From Leguminivora glycinivorella (taxonomy: Eukaryota; Arthropoda; Insecta; Lepidoptera; Tortricidae): a stretch of 64,000 nt of DNA. Below, one piece after another: positions 10,083-33,736 of this stretch (positions are counted from its first letter, which is position 1; every line of letters starts with the position of its first letter). The position numbers and the translations under genes are program-made. The notes beneath the pieces are model-generated. The model did not search any database. It was not told the origin of the DNA and was given only the letters and a program-made list of their open reading frames with translations. Location: contig NC_062990.1 in assembly GCF_023078275.1 (NCBI RefSeq), positions 13,345,549 to 13,409,548 of the forward strand. Reading direction: 5' to 3'.

Positions 10083-13000
10083 ATGGATAGCCGGAATGGT
10101 ACCGAGGAAGGCGAGTCTCAAGTCAGAATCGGTAGTCGTGTAAAGTGTAATGACGACTTCGCTACAGTAAAATATATTGGAGAAGTGCAAGGATACAAAG
10201 GAATTTGGTACGGAGTGGAATGGGATGATCCTGCGAGAGGAAAACATGACGGTTCTGTGGATGATATTCAGTATTTTAAGACCTCGAAGCCTGGTGCTGG
10301 GTCTTTTATACGCCCTAACAAAATTGCACCAACAATTACCTGTGCTGATGCCATCAAGAAGTATTATGGAGATCGAGAGGTACGCAGCAAATGGAATATA
10401 AGTTTTTTTCTTATTTAGCCTTATATGTAAAAATTGTTTTTATTGAGACAATCTTGTGGACAAATTAGGTCATACACCCACACAAGTGACTTAGCTTAGT
10501 CATAAACTCAAGGTAAACAAAGCACTACAATAATATTGTCGAAATAGGTCAAAACTGGTAGAGAGGACATATATAGTTGATCAGGATGCCAAAAAGTTTG
10601 ACCGAAGTCTTAAATCAATGTTAACCGACTTAGCTTGCTACAGCATTGATGAATTTGTTGAACTGTGCACTAATCGTTAGGTACCTACTCACTTTATCTC
10701 ATGTAACAAATTCAATAATTGTATTATTTTTAATATATCTTAATAATTGACATTAATGTTAACTTAGACTATGCTGTACCACTATTTATTTGTCTAAATA
10801 TGTAGGTAACCTTGAATTTATAATAATGAATTGAAAACTTTTTTGACGTGTAAAACATTGACTTTTATCAATAAATGTCTTGTATCTTGTAGGTTCTTAC
10901 TTATATGTATGTAACTTAAGATAGTAAAGTGACAGTGTAGTTCACAGTTGCTGCAGATGACCTTAAAAACAAGTTTGTTTACACCTGATTAAAACTCTGT
11001 CTGTGATCAAGTATAAATCTCCAATATTTTGCCTATTTGACTTAAGATTTGTCTAAGTTGATGTTTGTTCCAATGTGCTACCTATGAAAACAGATATTTT
11101 TAACAACTAGCTTTTGCCCGCGGCTTCGCTCGCGTTAGAAAGAGACAAAAATAGCCTATGTCACTCTCCATCCCTTCAACTGCCTCTACTTATAAAATCT
11201 AGTCAATTTGTTGCTCCATTTTGCCGTGAAAGACGGACAAACAAACAGTCACACACACTTTCCCGTTTATAATATTAGTATGGATACAAGTGTGAAAAAA
11301 AGAAAATTGAAAGTTAGTTGTGTTAAACAAAAACAGGACCAACAGTAGTATTGTAAATCAAGTCCTGTTGTGTCTGCAGTGCCAATGACCACAAAGTGTT
11401 ATGGAGGATGTTATCCAAACCAAAAGTTTTGTATTCAGTATTCATTCAGTATCAATTTAATCAGGAAAACCAAAAGGTTGTTGGGTCAATGAAATCAAAA
11501 ACATAGCGGGGACAGACTGGATGGAAAAGGCACAAAAAAGAAGTGATTAGAAGCAGCTGGAGGAGGCCTACACCCGAACAGGGGATGTCTTAACTTTGTA
11601 TATGTAAAGTCGCCGTCAATAGAACTTGTGAACAATGTAAACAAACCTTGTAGTCAAAATGTCTTTAATTTAATTCTAACTCATCAGATACTGGCTGAAT
11701 CCATGTGTTATTTAATCAATTCATATCACATTATGTTCCTCAACCTTTAAAGCAATAAAATTGTGCTAGAATATTGATATTTTATAGAATGGTTTGTTTA
11801 CATTGTTGACAGTTTCTATTGACGGCGATTTTATTAACTATTTATAGATTGTATTTGTAGATTGTTTAAGTGTTGTTGTGTTAGTGTAGCTATAAATCTG
11901 GTGGTGGCAGAATAACAGCGTCCGTTGCTGGCAGTCCTCGTGGCCGCTGCGCCTCGAGGCCCTCTGGCACAGACATTAGCTGAGCCACCTACCTTTTCAA
12001 TTAGTTTGTAAGCATGCCTGTGTACTTTTATAATGTACCTGTGTTCAAACTTTTGAATAAACGTCTTTATTATTATTATTATTATAAGTCATGGAAAAAG
12101 GCTATATTATGTTATCCATTTAATCATCTTATTCAATCTTTTATTTTTTAAATTATTATCGGGATTACTCATGGCTACAGTACAGACTAGCTGCAGATGT
12201 GGCCTATGATAAACCCTCCTGACTAGTCAACAATTTGGCAACAACATTTTTCTGTAAATGTTCAAAAGGTTCATGTCATTGAAATTACAAACAATAAACA
12301 ATTTTTTTCAGGATGAGACTGTGGCGGCTCACCGTCGCACAGTGATCAATGAGTGGAAGAGGGAGATGGGTGCTCCGTTCATCGAAATGGTGGGCTTTGA
12401 GAAGATCCATCAGAAGCAGTAAGATTTACCACTTGAATTATTTATTTTAGTCAGTGATTTAAAAGTAGGTTGATAAAGAGTTCTGCAGTTGTAGCACACT
12501 AGTTTGATAAACTTTATCGCCTTGGTGCATCCCTATTGCACATACAAATGGTGTGAAAAGGACAGCCTGATGTGATAGCGTTTATCGCACTACCATGCTT
12601 GCCTGCCTGGTTTATTTGTGTCTCCATTTGATGTAGATTATCATTCTCATTATCATATTACTCGCTAAAAGCTTGCTATAAAATAAAATTAAAAATCCTA
12701 TTTATTCTAACTGCATTATAACAATTTTTTTACATTAAATTTGATTTAATTAGCTGACTAATTGATTTAATTAAAAGCTTGCTATAGCCAATAACTATTC
12801 CTAAAATCTGAGACTGGATCCAGCTTTGTACTCAGTGGCGGCGACAGTCTAATGCCAGGTCACATATCCCGGGTAGAGTCACATGGTCAAGTTCTAGGCT
12901 CAGCCCACACAAGACCCCAACCCCATGGATCAACCCCGCTACTGTCACAAATACATTCTGCTTTCAAAGAACCGGCTTTCTGAAAGCTTTGAAAAGAAAG

Positions 13001-14849
13001 AAACTCAATACTGCATGAAAGATGGATCAAAAAGCCCTCTCTAAGGACCGTCCCTTGTTATTGCAGAAAATTCGATCGCCTAGTGGAAGTGTGCGTGCGT
13101 GACCGCAGCGTATCCCGTGCGGGCGATGTTGCCGCTCTGTGCCCGAATACGCGTTCGCTCGACGTGTCTCGCAATCTGTTCAGCAACTGGCGTGAAGTTA
13201 TACAACTGAGCGCGCAGTTGCCAGATCTCAGGGAGTTGGATGTCAGGTAAGAGCGCACACGGAGGCGACAGTTGCATGGCGACATTTTTTGTTTCTGTCT
13301 TGGACGCATGTAGTAACGACAGAGACAAAAAATGTCGCCGTGCAACTGTCGCCTCCGTGTGCGCCCAGGGTAAGATACTTGAGTATTGTATGCTCGCGAC
13401 GTTGCCATTCCATATAGTTCAGCGAGCGAAAATTCTCCAGGTCTTAATATGAATCAGTAGAGTATCATTGGGCAACGTTGCCGTTCTGTGCCCAAACACG
13501 CGTTCGCTCGACGTGTCTCGCAATCTGTTCAGCAACTGGCGTGAGGTTATACAGCTGAGCACGCAGATCTAAGAGAGTTGGATGTCAGGATAGGATAGGA
13601 TTGGAGATATACTTGTGTATTGTATTGCGACGTTGCCGCTTCGTACAGCGAGAATCCTCCAGGTCTCAAGAATCATCTGAATATCAAACCTCTGGGTTTA
13701 AAATAAAAAACACTCTAGAAATCGACGGTGAAGTTAAAATCGATTACAAAGATATGTATCACTTTTTCACCTTATTGCATTGTAATAAGGTGAAAAAGTT
13801 ATACATATCTTTGTAATCGACCTGTACTTAGGAGTTCTTGTTACTTCACCGTCGAAATGCCAATCCTTATAAGAGACTCTGGTATCTTTAAAATGCAGCA
13901 ATTAATATGGTACTTTCATTCAAAGGAACTCATTCCTCTCATTGTTATATGACGTGACATGGTTTAATCCAACATTACAATGAATTAGTTAAACCATTTC
14001 TCTTACAGTAAAAACCGCATGGCCATCGACTTACCCGAAGAAACCCTCGATCAGCTCTCCATCCACCTGTCCAACCTGGAGAAACTCAACCTGTCCGTCT
14101 GTGACTACGACTGGTCTGACATCCTCGCTCTATCGCACCTCACTCCGAAGATCCATGAGATCATAGCCGCTTACAACCGGGTCAAAACCATATCACCACC
14201 AACGGTGACACTCCGGACACTAACAATTCTAAAACTGGATGGGAACCCGATAGATTCGTGGTATGAAGTGATGAATCTTGGTTGGTTGAAGAATTTAAAG
14301 GTGCTGAGTCTGAATGACTGTCAGATTGAGGAGATCAGGTTCAATGATAATCCGGGAAACGCGAAGGTGGATGTGTTTGAGAATTTGGAGGTGCTGTTTT
14401 TAAACAGGAATAAGATTAATGATGTAAGTGTCAAGTTTTCTTCTTGAACAGCTGGGTCTAAACAGGGCGAGGCAATGTGGTCGCACGGCAAATGTTCAAT
14501 GTGACGTGCCTCGACCGAAGCAGGTGGGTCGCTCGGTCGCATTGCCTCACTCTGCGTGGACGCACCTATTATTATTTTTTTTATTTTTTTGAACTACCAG
14601 ACATTCGCCAATTTCGCCATCACTTAAATCAGTTTTGCAGGAATTTTCTCTGATAAAGTTTTTAATAAACGAAAAAACTACATAGATGGCTTTCTTTTTT
14701 TTTCTGTTTGAAATGAGACAGTCTCAGGAATCTCAGGATAAACTATAATTTTCTCGTGTATTCTCGAGACATTGTATATCTGAAACTTTAACCAACTCTG
14801 CCAACCATGCTTGCACCTACTATTATACGAATCCTTTAGAAGATTAAGG

Positions 14850-14888
<39 letters not shown>

Positions 14889-16252
14889 TGCTGCCATCTG
14901 TCCAACTGTGAAGAATTCAAAAGATTTTGATTACTAAAACTAAAATTACTTAGACTATCTATATTCCTTTCCGTAACAAATGTTTCTTTTATTACTTCCA
15001 GTGGCGGTCAGTAAGCGAGCTAGACAAACTGAATCACCTCCGTAAACTATACTTCTTGAAGAACCCAATACAGGCTATCGAAGACTATGACACCGGATCT
15101 CAACTGATTATGGCGAAAATTGGCATACTACAGGTATTGGCATTATTATTTTCTTGGTTTGCAAGGGCAAATTTGTTATTCAACCTCACGTGCCAATATT
15201 GATACCTGAGCAAGCAAACGGTTCCAATATTGGAATTCCAGAATGTGCTTAAACAAATTTTGGCACTGAGTGATTGTAGATATAATGCAACTTTGTCATT
15301 CGTTTTTGAAGTATCAAGAGAGTCTTGATTTTCTGTGACTTACCAGTTGGTGTGGTGAAAATTCGAAAACGGATAGCTTAATTGCATTTATCCACAAGAG
15401 TACAAAGTAATTTCATACAAATTTTAACTTGATGTCCAAAGCTGGCTGCAGGAATTCACGTATATAAATGATGATTTTGAATCATAAATGTTAGATAAAT
15501 TGATGGATTTGATGAATTTTGACGTTTTACAGTTAATATTTTCATAGTGTTGGTGTGGTGAAAAATTTTGTGTTTCTCTCGGTGCCAAATTTTGTTTAAC
15601 CTACGTGCCTTGAAACCCTCGCAGCGCTCAAGATTCCACATTATGAAATATTGGAATCTTTCGCTTACTCGAGTATCAATTTTGGCACGTGTGGTTAAAC
15701 AACAACTTTGGCCCGGACCCTTGTAAAACAAATAACTATTGAAATAATGTATGGATTTATTTGTCAATAGTGAGTTTACAAAATGATCTTAAAATTATGT
15801 ACAATATGTAACTTCTGCAGATGTAACATTGTGCCTGCAGACTAGCGTACAAATTTCATTTGTTTTTGCTAACCTAATCCTACGCATATTTTCGTTTTTT
15901 TTTTCAATTACATTCTATTTTCGTATTTTCAGGAATTGAACGGGTCTCAAATAACCCGCGAGCTCCGCCGCGGCGCAGAATACGACTACATGAAACGGTA
16001 TGGAGCAGAATGGAAACGCGCGCAAACGGATCTGACACTTCGGACAGCCTTCGATATCGACCACTGCCGGTTCCAGGAGCTTGTTATGAGTAAGTATAAA
16101 TATAAATAAATGGTAATTTTCATCAAATACAAGGATTTAGTACAATAAACCACCATTTGTAATATATACCGAGGCGCACATCTGGTTATCAGTAAAAATC
16201 GAAATTAATGAATCGATGAAATCGGGCGGAAATCCACGATAGTCAAAATCAA

Positions 16253-16313
<61 letters not shown>

Positions 16314-16762
16314 ATTGCATGTAAAAATACGCAAGCAAGTATAGCTGGTTACACATTAGAAAAGTACAGTCTGGTACGACCGTCTGTTACAGCTTTAAAA
16401 GTAGCCTTAGCTTTTAGCTTATTTACAGAAACTTCCTTTTGTTTCCAGAATACGGCATTCCAGACGACAGCCTTCTCGTACAGCAACCAAAAACCTCCAC
16501 GCTCACCTCACAACTCCTAGAAATCACACTCGAAGACGAAAACGGAAAACGCCTCAAAAAGAAATTCCCTAACACTATGGCCGTTCAGAAACTGGTCACA
16601 CTCGCGCAAAGACTTTTCGCGAAGGGCAACACTGGCAGACCAAAACTCTATCTACTCGATGACCAGATGAAAGGGGCCGAAATATGCCTTGACAACTGCA
16701 TGAAAGATTTGGCTTATTATTCTGTGAAAAATGGAGACAATATTATGGTTAAATTCAGATAA
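10083..16762 (+). CDS. TBCE: Tubulin-folding cofactor E (tubulin-specific chaperone E), 7 exons
   Basis: Exons: 10083-10379, 12312-12418, 13067-13246, 14009-14423, 15002-15133, 15933-16089 and 16449-16762. All are bounded by GT-AG and in phase, giving 533 codons plus TAA; vertebrate TBCE is about 527. The start ACCATGG at 10083 is the best Kozak context; the frame is open further upstream but shows no homology. Residues 14-83 are a CAP-Gly domain with GKHDG at 53-57. Leucine-rich repeats follow (exons 3-5; LDVSRNLFSNW, LFLNRNKIND). Exon 7 is a ubiquitin-like domain. In the family, TBCE acts in the cytosol, binding alpha-tubulin and, with TBCD and TBCC, releasing native alpha/beta tubulin dimers. 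CAP-Gly recognises the alpha-tubulin tail. The gene appears intact. A broken copy of exon 3 lies in intron 3. Confidence 0.93.
10405..11106. other. TBCE intron 1, first part: nothing recognised
   Basis: AT-rich intronic sequence with no repeat family or ORF I can identify. Confidence 0.5.
11107..11284 (-). mobile_element. Short Helitron-like element (Lep1-like), reverse copy
   Basis: On the minus strand it runs from TCCATACTAATATTATAAA to the GCGAGCGAAGCCGCGGGC hairpin and AAAAGCTAG. It sits between an A and a T, with no target duplication. TC and CTRR ends with A/T insertion are the Helitron signature. Full relatives are at 24520-24702 and 45005-45183. Confidence 0.7.
11470..11604 (+). pseudogene. 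LINE reverse transcriptase C-terminal remnant
   Basis: One frame reads as the usual end of a lepidopteran LINE polyprotein (GTDWMEKAQK followed by a W..LEEAYTR pattern). It stops shortly after and has lost its upstream part. It lies in TBCE intron 1. Confidence 0.5.
11605..11836. mobile_element. MITE inside a LINE remnant
   Basis: The left end AAAGTCGCCGTCAATAGAAC with CAATGTAAACAAACC is mirrored by GGTTTGTTTACATTG and TCTATTGACGGCGATTTT. The interior is non-coding. Confidence 0.7.
11840..12087 (+). repeat. LINE 3' UTR with (TTA)n tail
   Basis: TAGTTTGTAAGCATGCCTG, then CTTTTGAATAAACGTC and TTATTATTATTATTATTA form a classic non-LTR 3' end. It probably belongs to the LINE remnant at 11470 that the MITE has split. 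Confidence 0.6.
13252..13368. mobile_element. Small fold-back MITE in TBCE intron 3
   Basis: GCGCACACGGAGGCGACAG with CGACATTTTTTGT at the left is mirrored by ACAAAAAATGTCGCC and CTGTCGCCTCCGTGTGCGC. Arms are about 47 bp and the loop about 23 bp. It begins 5 bp past the exon 3 donor. Confidence 0.8.
13471..13589 (+). pseudogene. Partial copy of TBCE exon 3 in intron 3
   Basis: The block matches exon 3 from about 13126 to its end, sharing CGCGTTCGCTCGACGTGTC and GTTCAGCAACTGGCGTGA. A short deletion removes the CAGTTGCCAGATCTC region in part and breaks the frame. After GGATGTCAG the GTAAGA donor is altered to GATAGG, so it should not be spliced. Confidence 0.85.
13719..13856. repeat. Fold-back, about 40-bp inner arms
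   Basis: ATCGATTACAAAGATATGTA with CACTTTTTCACCTTATT is mirrored immediately by AATAAGGTGAAAAAG and TACATATCTTTGTAATCGA. Outer ends (TCGACGGTGAAGT / ACTTCACCGTCGA) also pair. It is probably a MITE. Confidence 0.8.
14462..14565. repeat. GC-rich repeat core with CGAGGCA words
   Basis: GCGAGGCAATGTGGTCGC and GTGCCTCGACCGAAGCAGG resemble the cores of the elements at 21452-21833 and 22450-22690. It lies 38 bases past the exon 4 donor of TBCE. Confidence 0.5.
14851..14884. repeat. (GA)n microsatellite
   Basis: About 17 AG dinucleotides in TBCE intron 4. Confidence 0.95.
16256..16312. repeat. (AT)n microsatellite
   Basis: About 28 AT dinucleotides in TBCE intron 6. Confidence 0.95.
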
Positions 16763-16874
16763 ATTCTGTATTTTTAATCCTGGCAACCCTTGATTGGCGC
16801 ATTTATTTATTTAGCGGCTTTGTAAATAACATTATGTCCAAATTGTACCTGTATTTATTGCTAATGTTTTCACA

Positions 16875-16880
16875 AATAAA
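16875..16880 (+). terminator. Poly(A) signal of TBCE
   Basis: AATAAA lies 113 bases after the TBCE stop codon, followed by a T-rich stretch. Confidence 0.65.
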
Positions 16881-17280
16881 TATCCTTATTGTATTTTTAT
16901 TGTTGTGTTTAAATTTTGAAGGATTTAGGGTATAGTAAGGTTTCGATTTGATCTTTTTTACTGTTTGGTGTATTCAATTGGGAGCAGGAAGGCGGCGATG
17001 GCGATTGCGTTAGCACTTGAATACCTCACTATCCCTTTACGCTCGGAGTTCAACAAGGACTGGTTTTATTGATTTGCTTCGTTAAGGATTCAATGAACGA
17101 ACGCCCTCACCGTAAATATGTCATTTTGCTCCCATGTGATGACACAAACTACTATTAGTTCGAATGCGGCGGGTGGTTACTCGTCCTACTATAATGCATA
17201 ATTATTATTCTAATAATGTAATAATATGTTAGTCATGAAATTCAGCCAACTAGATTTTTTAAACAAAAGTTACATTGACC

Positions 17281-19215
17281 TAGGCGTGTGCGCCGATTAA
17301 AAAATGATCGGCGGCGGCGTTTGTCAAAAAATCGGCGGCGGCGGCGTATTTTCGGCGTGAATTCGGCGTGACCTTGATTTCATGTTTCTTATATAAAATT
17401 CATTTATTTGTTTTTATTCTTGAAAATTTGATCAATACAGGTGTACTACGTACACTTATATATAAAATATTAGTTAAATAACACATTTAAGTAAACACGG
17501 GATAGGAAAAAACATTTTCGAGTATACCCAAATAGTTACCCTTTGCTGGCACAAAACCTTTTTTGATCAATGTTGGGTTCCATCAAAGAATGCCTTCTCT
17601 AAGTGATCATGAATCTACAAACGTCTCTTTCTTTATGATGAGCTTAGTGATGAAATTAAAGAAGAACTTTGTGCCAAACGCGATTGTCGGCATAGCTGTA
17701 TCAAACTCATTTGGAAATGCCTTTTGCTTATTTGGCCACCCTTTGACTTGCCCGCCGGTGCTCAAAGATGTGCCATGTAAACTAATAAACTAGAAATCGT
17801 TTTGTTGGTTACTTATTTTCAATTCGTAATCTTTTTGGTACAGTACAGAAGGAGTAGTATAAAACGGACTTGAATTGATGAATGCCAACCTTCCGAGCAG
17901 GCCAAGGTGCAAGACGTGGGTTTCGTCATAAAACCAAACTAAAATGGAGTTGGGAGTGGGGCCCATGTTGCTAGACAAAGCGATGGCAGGTGGACTAATA
18001 TTTTAACAGAATGGTGTCGGCTTACAAATGTAAGAAGCGCTTGACATCCGTTGGCTCGCTGGGTGGACGACATCCGGAAAATTGCGGGTCATAACTGGAT
18101 AAGAGTAGGAAAGCTGAATTTACATCGGTGACCTCTCAAAAAGCATACAACTTCAGCAAAATTCCAATGATACCGTCGTTATCTGTGTCGAGGAAAAAAA
18201 GAGCTTTACACGCTTAACTATGCTGGAAACGAACGTCCGGCATATAGGTCTCGGCATTTTGAGTTGGACACAGACAGTTTATTAGAAAACGCGGTTCTGT
18301 TTTTTGCGTCTTGGAACCACTGAATAATTTTCCATGTGCTATACGATACGTGCAGGACATGTTTGCACCTGATCGGTGGGCTAAAGTAGCAACTGAATGG
18401 TTACCACAGCTTCGCCGGGGAAAGGCAGACCAAAAATAGAGATATCACTCGGACGGCGGTAGCAGGCATCAAACCGTGAAGAGTGGACGAAGGAAGAGGA
18501 GGCATTTACCCAGCAGTGGGACACATTAGGCTACTTAAAAAAACACGATTCTATCAAATGAAGTTTGACACTTGCCAGTGATTGGAACCACAGAGAATGG
18601 AATGAAAAGCTTCATTTCCTGCAGAACCAGATCAGCAACGAAATTACCTCTAGGATCATGCAAATTGAAGCAAACCTGGGTTACCTGGGGGCGTAAGGCG
18701 CAAAAAACTATCGCCTCCTATTCAATCTGCTGATTTACAGTCTTACACACAGCGGCTATAAGCAATTTGCCGACGCGGTGGGCACGTGGGTATTTTGGAA
18801 CGGACAATATTTCGAGGAGCCATGAAATCTTGAATGGATTCAAAGGTGATCTAGATGAAAAGATAGCAGAAGATCCAACAGGGAAAGTTCTTGGCTCTCT
18901 AGATGTGGTATTCTCGTAGTGCTGTAAACAATTGGTATCAAGTCGTATGCCAGATCAAAGTCGTCACGATCATAGATCTTCCCCCATATCCGGTTTTTCG
19001 CATCTTTCTTAGTGCTTAATACAGAATATTTTAATAAAAGTAAATTATGTGTATTGGAAATTGCATAAAAAGTCCAAAAATGTAATCAAATACTAAGTTT
19101 GTGCAATTTATTAACCACGAAGGTCACGCCGATTTCACGCCGATTAATAATCGGCGGCGGCGGCGTGGCCAAAATTACCGGCGGCGGCGGCGCGCCGGCG
19201 CGGCGCACACGTCTA
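17281..19215. mobile_element. hAT-type DNA transposon, 1935 bp, non-autonomous
   Basis: The ends are TAGGCGTGTGCGCCG and, inverted, TAGACGTGTGCGCCG. They are flanked by the identical 8-bp target duplication CATTGACC (17273-17280 and 19216-19223), as expected for the hAT superfamily. Subterminal zones are rich in CGGCGGCGG. No intact transposase is visible. The interior contains fragments of a LINE. It lies between TBCE and ARL13B. Confidence 0.85.
18040..18541 (+). pseudogene. LINE C-terminal and 3' tail fragments nested in the hAT element
   Basis: CGCTGGGTGGACGACATCCG reads as the RWVDDI motif found near the end of lepidopteran RTE-like proteins. Further on, GGCATTTACCCAGCAGTGGG followed by ACACATTAGGCTAC and an A-run is the matching 3' end. 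An unrelated stretch (about 18115-18400) interrupts them. Confidence 0.6.
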
Positions 19216-19223
19216 CATTGACC

Positions 19224-19764
19224 ACGTTTTGAGTGAAAGGCAAGAAAGGACAATATTTCGCACGACTCTTTGACGTTCTGGCCAAATTGACAATTACGAG
19301 TAGATCGTCCAGGAGATTGATATTTTGATTTCAAACTCAAATTGCTCAAAATATGTTTAATATATTTTTATTGCCTTGAAAGTCTTGAAACGTACCTACA
19401 TTATTCTTCATTGATGATAAACTGATTGTAGTGACGTTGTTTCTTTATATTATTAATTATTATACAAATAATGGAAACAGCTGTAACCTCGGACTTGCCC
19501 TTCGATTACGACCATTACTACAATTTTATTTACACGTTAATAAACTCATTCAGTTTATCCCGGACTTTACCAGTGAGCGAACCAGACCCGCAACGAAAAC
19601 AAACCCATTTTGATACTGGCCACATTCACCTCGATCGCCATTGGTAACGGTTCTGTCAACAAAACTTTTGTTTACAAATTACAAATGGCCACTGGCGAGA
19701 AATTCAAAGTAACGCTGCCATAAGATGTGAGAGTATTAATTTAGTTTAATATTAGTTTTCAGTG
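19224..19764. promoter_or_regulatory. Probable ARL13B 5' flank
   Basis: This stretch between the hAT element and the ARL13B start codon should hold the promoter and 5' UTR. I see no TATA box or other clear element. Confidence 0.3.
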
Positions 19765-31700
<11,936 letters not shown>

Positions 31701-31708
31701 CGCAGGTA

Positions 31709-31820
31709 TCCATATTTACTAACATTATAAATGGGAAAATGTGTTCGTCCCTCTTTCACGGTAAAACGGAGCGACGAATTTACGTGATGTTTAAGTGGAG
31801 ATAGTTGAAGGGATGGCACT
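31709..31820 (+). repeat. 3'-truncated Helitron-like copy touching the ARL13B 3' end
   Basis: TCCATATTTACTAACATTATA to GTGGAGATAGTTGAAGGGAT matches the 5' two thirds of the Lep1-like elements. It starts 8 bases after the ARL13B stop codon, directly after CAGGTA. Confidence 0.65.
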
Positions 31821-31849
31821 TCCCTAAAATGGGCTCGCCCTTGTGCACG

Positions 31850-31955
31850 CTATGCAGCGTCGACTCAGGACACTTGCATGAGCTTCAATTGTTTGATATG
31901 CACGCCGCACGCCCCGTCCCGCTGCACGCCCAATATGAGCGTGCACTCAGGCCGC
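31850..31955. repeat. Copy of the GAGCTTCAATTGTTTGA repeat
   Basis: TATGCAGCGTCGACTCAGGA, GAGCTTCAATTGTTTGATAT and CAATATGAGCGTGCACTCAG match 4150-4310 and 57527-57626. Confidence 0.7.
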
Positions 31956-31967
31956 ACCCTTATGTTT

Positions 31968-32215
31968 TTGAGCCAAAATGAGAGGAGTGATGTGCAAGTT
32001 GCGGAAACTTTCCAAAAAAATCTTAAATTTCTTGAAAAATTCACGAAACTTTCACGAAAAATAAAGGGAATATAAATTTATGAAATCAAAAGTTTCCATA
32101 CATATAATTGTCCATACTTTGTATGGAAAGTTTCGGAAGTTTTCCTATGTGAAAATTTTAGAATTTTGGAAACTTTCCGCTGGCACAGCAGTAGAGAGGA
32201 GTAAGGTTTTTAATA
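31968..32215. mobile_element. MITE with GAGGAGTGA ends
   Basis: GTTGCGGAAACTTTCCAAAA near the left end pairs with TTTTGGAAACTTTCCGC near the right. The centre has TCCATACTTTGTATGGAAAG. Direct AGAGGAGT words flank both ends (about 31979 and 32193). Confidence 0.6.
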
Positions 32216-32575
32216 CAAAAAATCTAAAAGAAATTGTATTGTAATTGTTAACCCCCGACGCAAAAACGATGGGGTGTTATAAGTTTGACGTGTCTGTCTG
32301 CCTGTCTGTGTGTGTGTCTGTCCTTGGCATCGTAGCTTTCGAACGGACGAACCAAATTAGATTTTTTTGTTTGAAAGCTGAATTAGTCGGGAGTATTCTT
32401 AGCCATGTTTAATGATAATTGACTCATTATATCAGGGTGTTTTCAAAATTAAAATTTTGTTTTACAGGTAGTACAAAGTTCAGCAGCAACGGGACCAGTG
32501 ATTGACGATTATTTTAATGTTTAAAGGTTGTATGTATATCTTTTGTCTTTAAGCAGACGTTCCTTGTTTAGTTTA

Positions 32576-32581
32576 AATAAA
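32576..32581 (+). terminator. Candidate poly(A) signal of ARL13B
   Basis: AATAAA lies 876 bases after the ARL13B stop. A possible 3' UTR intron (donor at 31706, acceptor before 32468) would bring it closer. Confidence 0.45.
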
Positions 32582-32599
32582 TTTAAACGATTATTATAA

Positions 32600-33736
32600 A
32601 GGAAAAACACATATTTTGATTTATTTCAGTTAGGATTTAACTTTTAGAATTTCATTTTTGTGCCATGATTTTGGCAGAAAGTAAATCGCATTTGAGTTAT
32701 AATGGTTGATTTATTGATTTACGTCAAAATTGTTCATTTAAGTATCTAAAAGATAATTCTTCTACATCTACTAAGCGACTTATGTGCCCCGACTTGTAAG
32801 GAGCATAGCTTGAAAAGATTGGGTACTTTTTCCGGAACATTTTGAAGTTTCGCTATTTGATGAACAGTGAAATTTATAAATGGAAGCCAAAGGTTTGTAA
32901 AAACAGGGTTATAGCTTTTGGGATTAGATTATATATTATTAGATTGTAAATGAGTAGGTATCTTGAGAGTTGTGAGGAATTGAAAGGGCGAAGTTCTTTA
33001 AGTCATAAACTTAGCTATATGTTTCATTTCTTAGTACTTCAATATAAAAAAATATCGGGGATCCGTTTATACGACATGGAATTTAGAAAAAATTAAATAA
33101 AATGGACCTACTGCTTTTTACCTTTGTATACAAAATTATTGCTACAATTTTTGGGAATAGGTAGAGAAATTTTAACCTATGTCATGTAAGTAAAACATCA
33201 ATATATACTTTTTTTAATGTTTACTAATAACACATATAATATTTTCTAAACTGGCGCGCCATTATTTTTTGTCAACTATTATATGATTCACTTGATTAAA
33301 ATGTATACAGAGGTAGCGGGAAAAACTTTTCCTTCGTATTTTTCCGGAAAAATTTCGTATTTGTCATGCTAATTCAAACAGTTTCAGTACGTCTTGTACA
33401 TACTGAGACTCACTGAAATAGTATGACACGTTCGTACGTGTCCGTAAAAATACGATGCAAAATCTTTTCGCACATCTGTAAATGTTTTAATATGTAGTAG
33501 ATAGGTATCACAAAATATGAGTAGCTATCATATTTTTATACTAGTCTTTTCTAGTTAAATACTAGTGCCATATTGTGATTTAAAACTTACTATAGCTTGT
33601 AAAGTAGTTTTATATTGTAGATTTCTCGTTGATTGTAATAATTATATCAGTAGTTAATTTGATTTTCACTACAAATATAGTGTAATCTGCATTAAGTACT
33701 TGGGTATTTTTTCACTTACGAAATAGTTTTTTCAGT
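32600..33736. other. Intergenic, nothing recognised
   Basis: AT-rich sequence without a coding block or clear repeat family. Confidence 0.5.

Noticed and set aside
10177..10401. Alternative frame ORF across TBCE exon 1
   Set aside because: A shadow of the CAP-Gly frame.
17563..17793. hAT transposase remnant inside 17281-19215
   Set aside because: The 76-codon ORF shows no recognisable hAT motif.
31878..32075. 65-codon ORF after ARL13B
   Set aside because: It spans two unrelated repeats.
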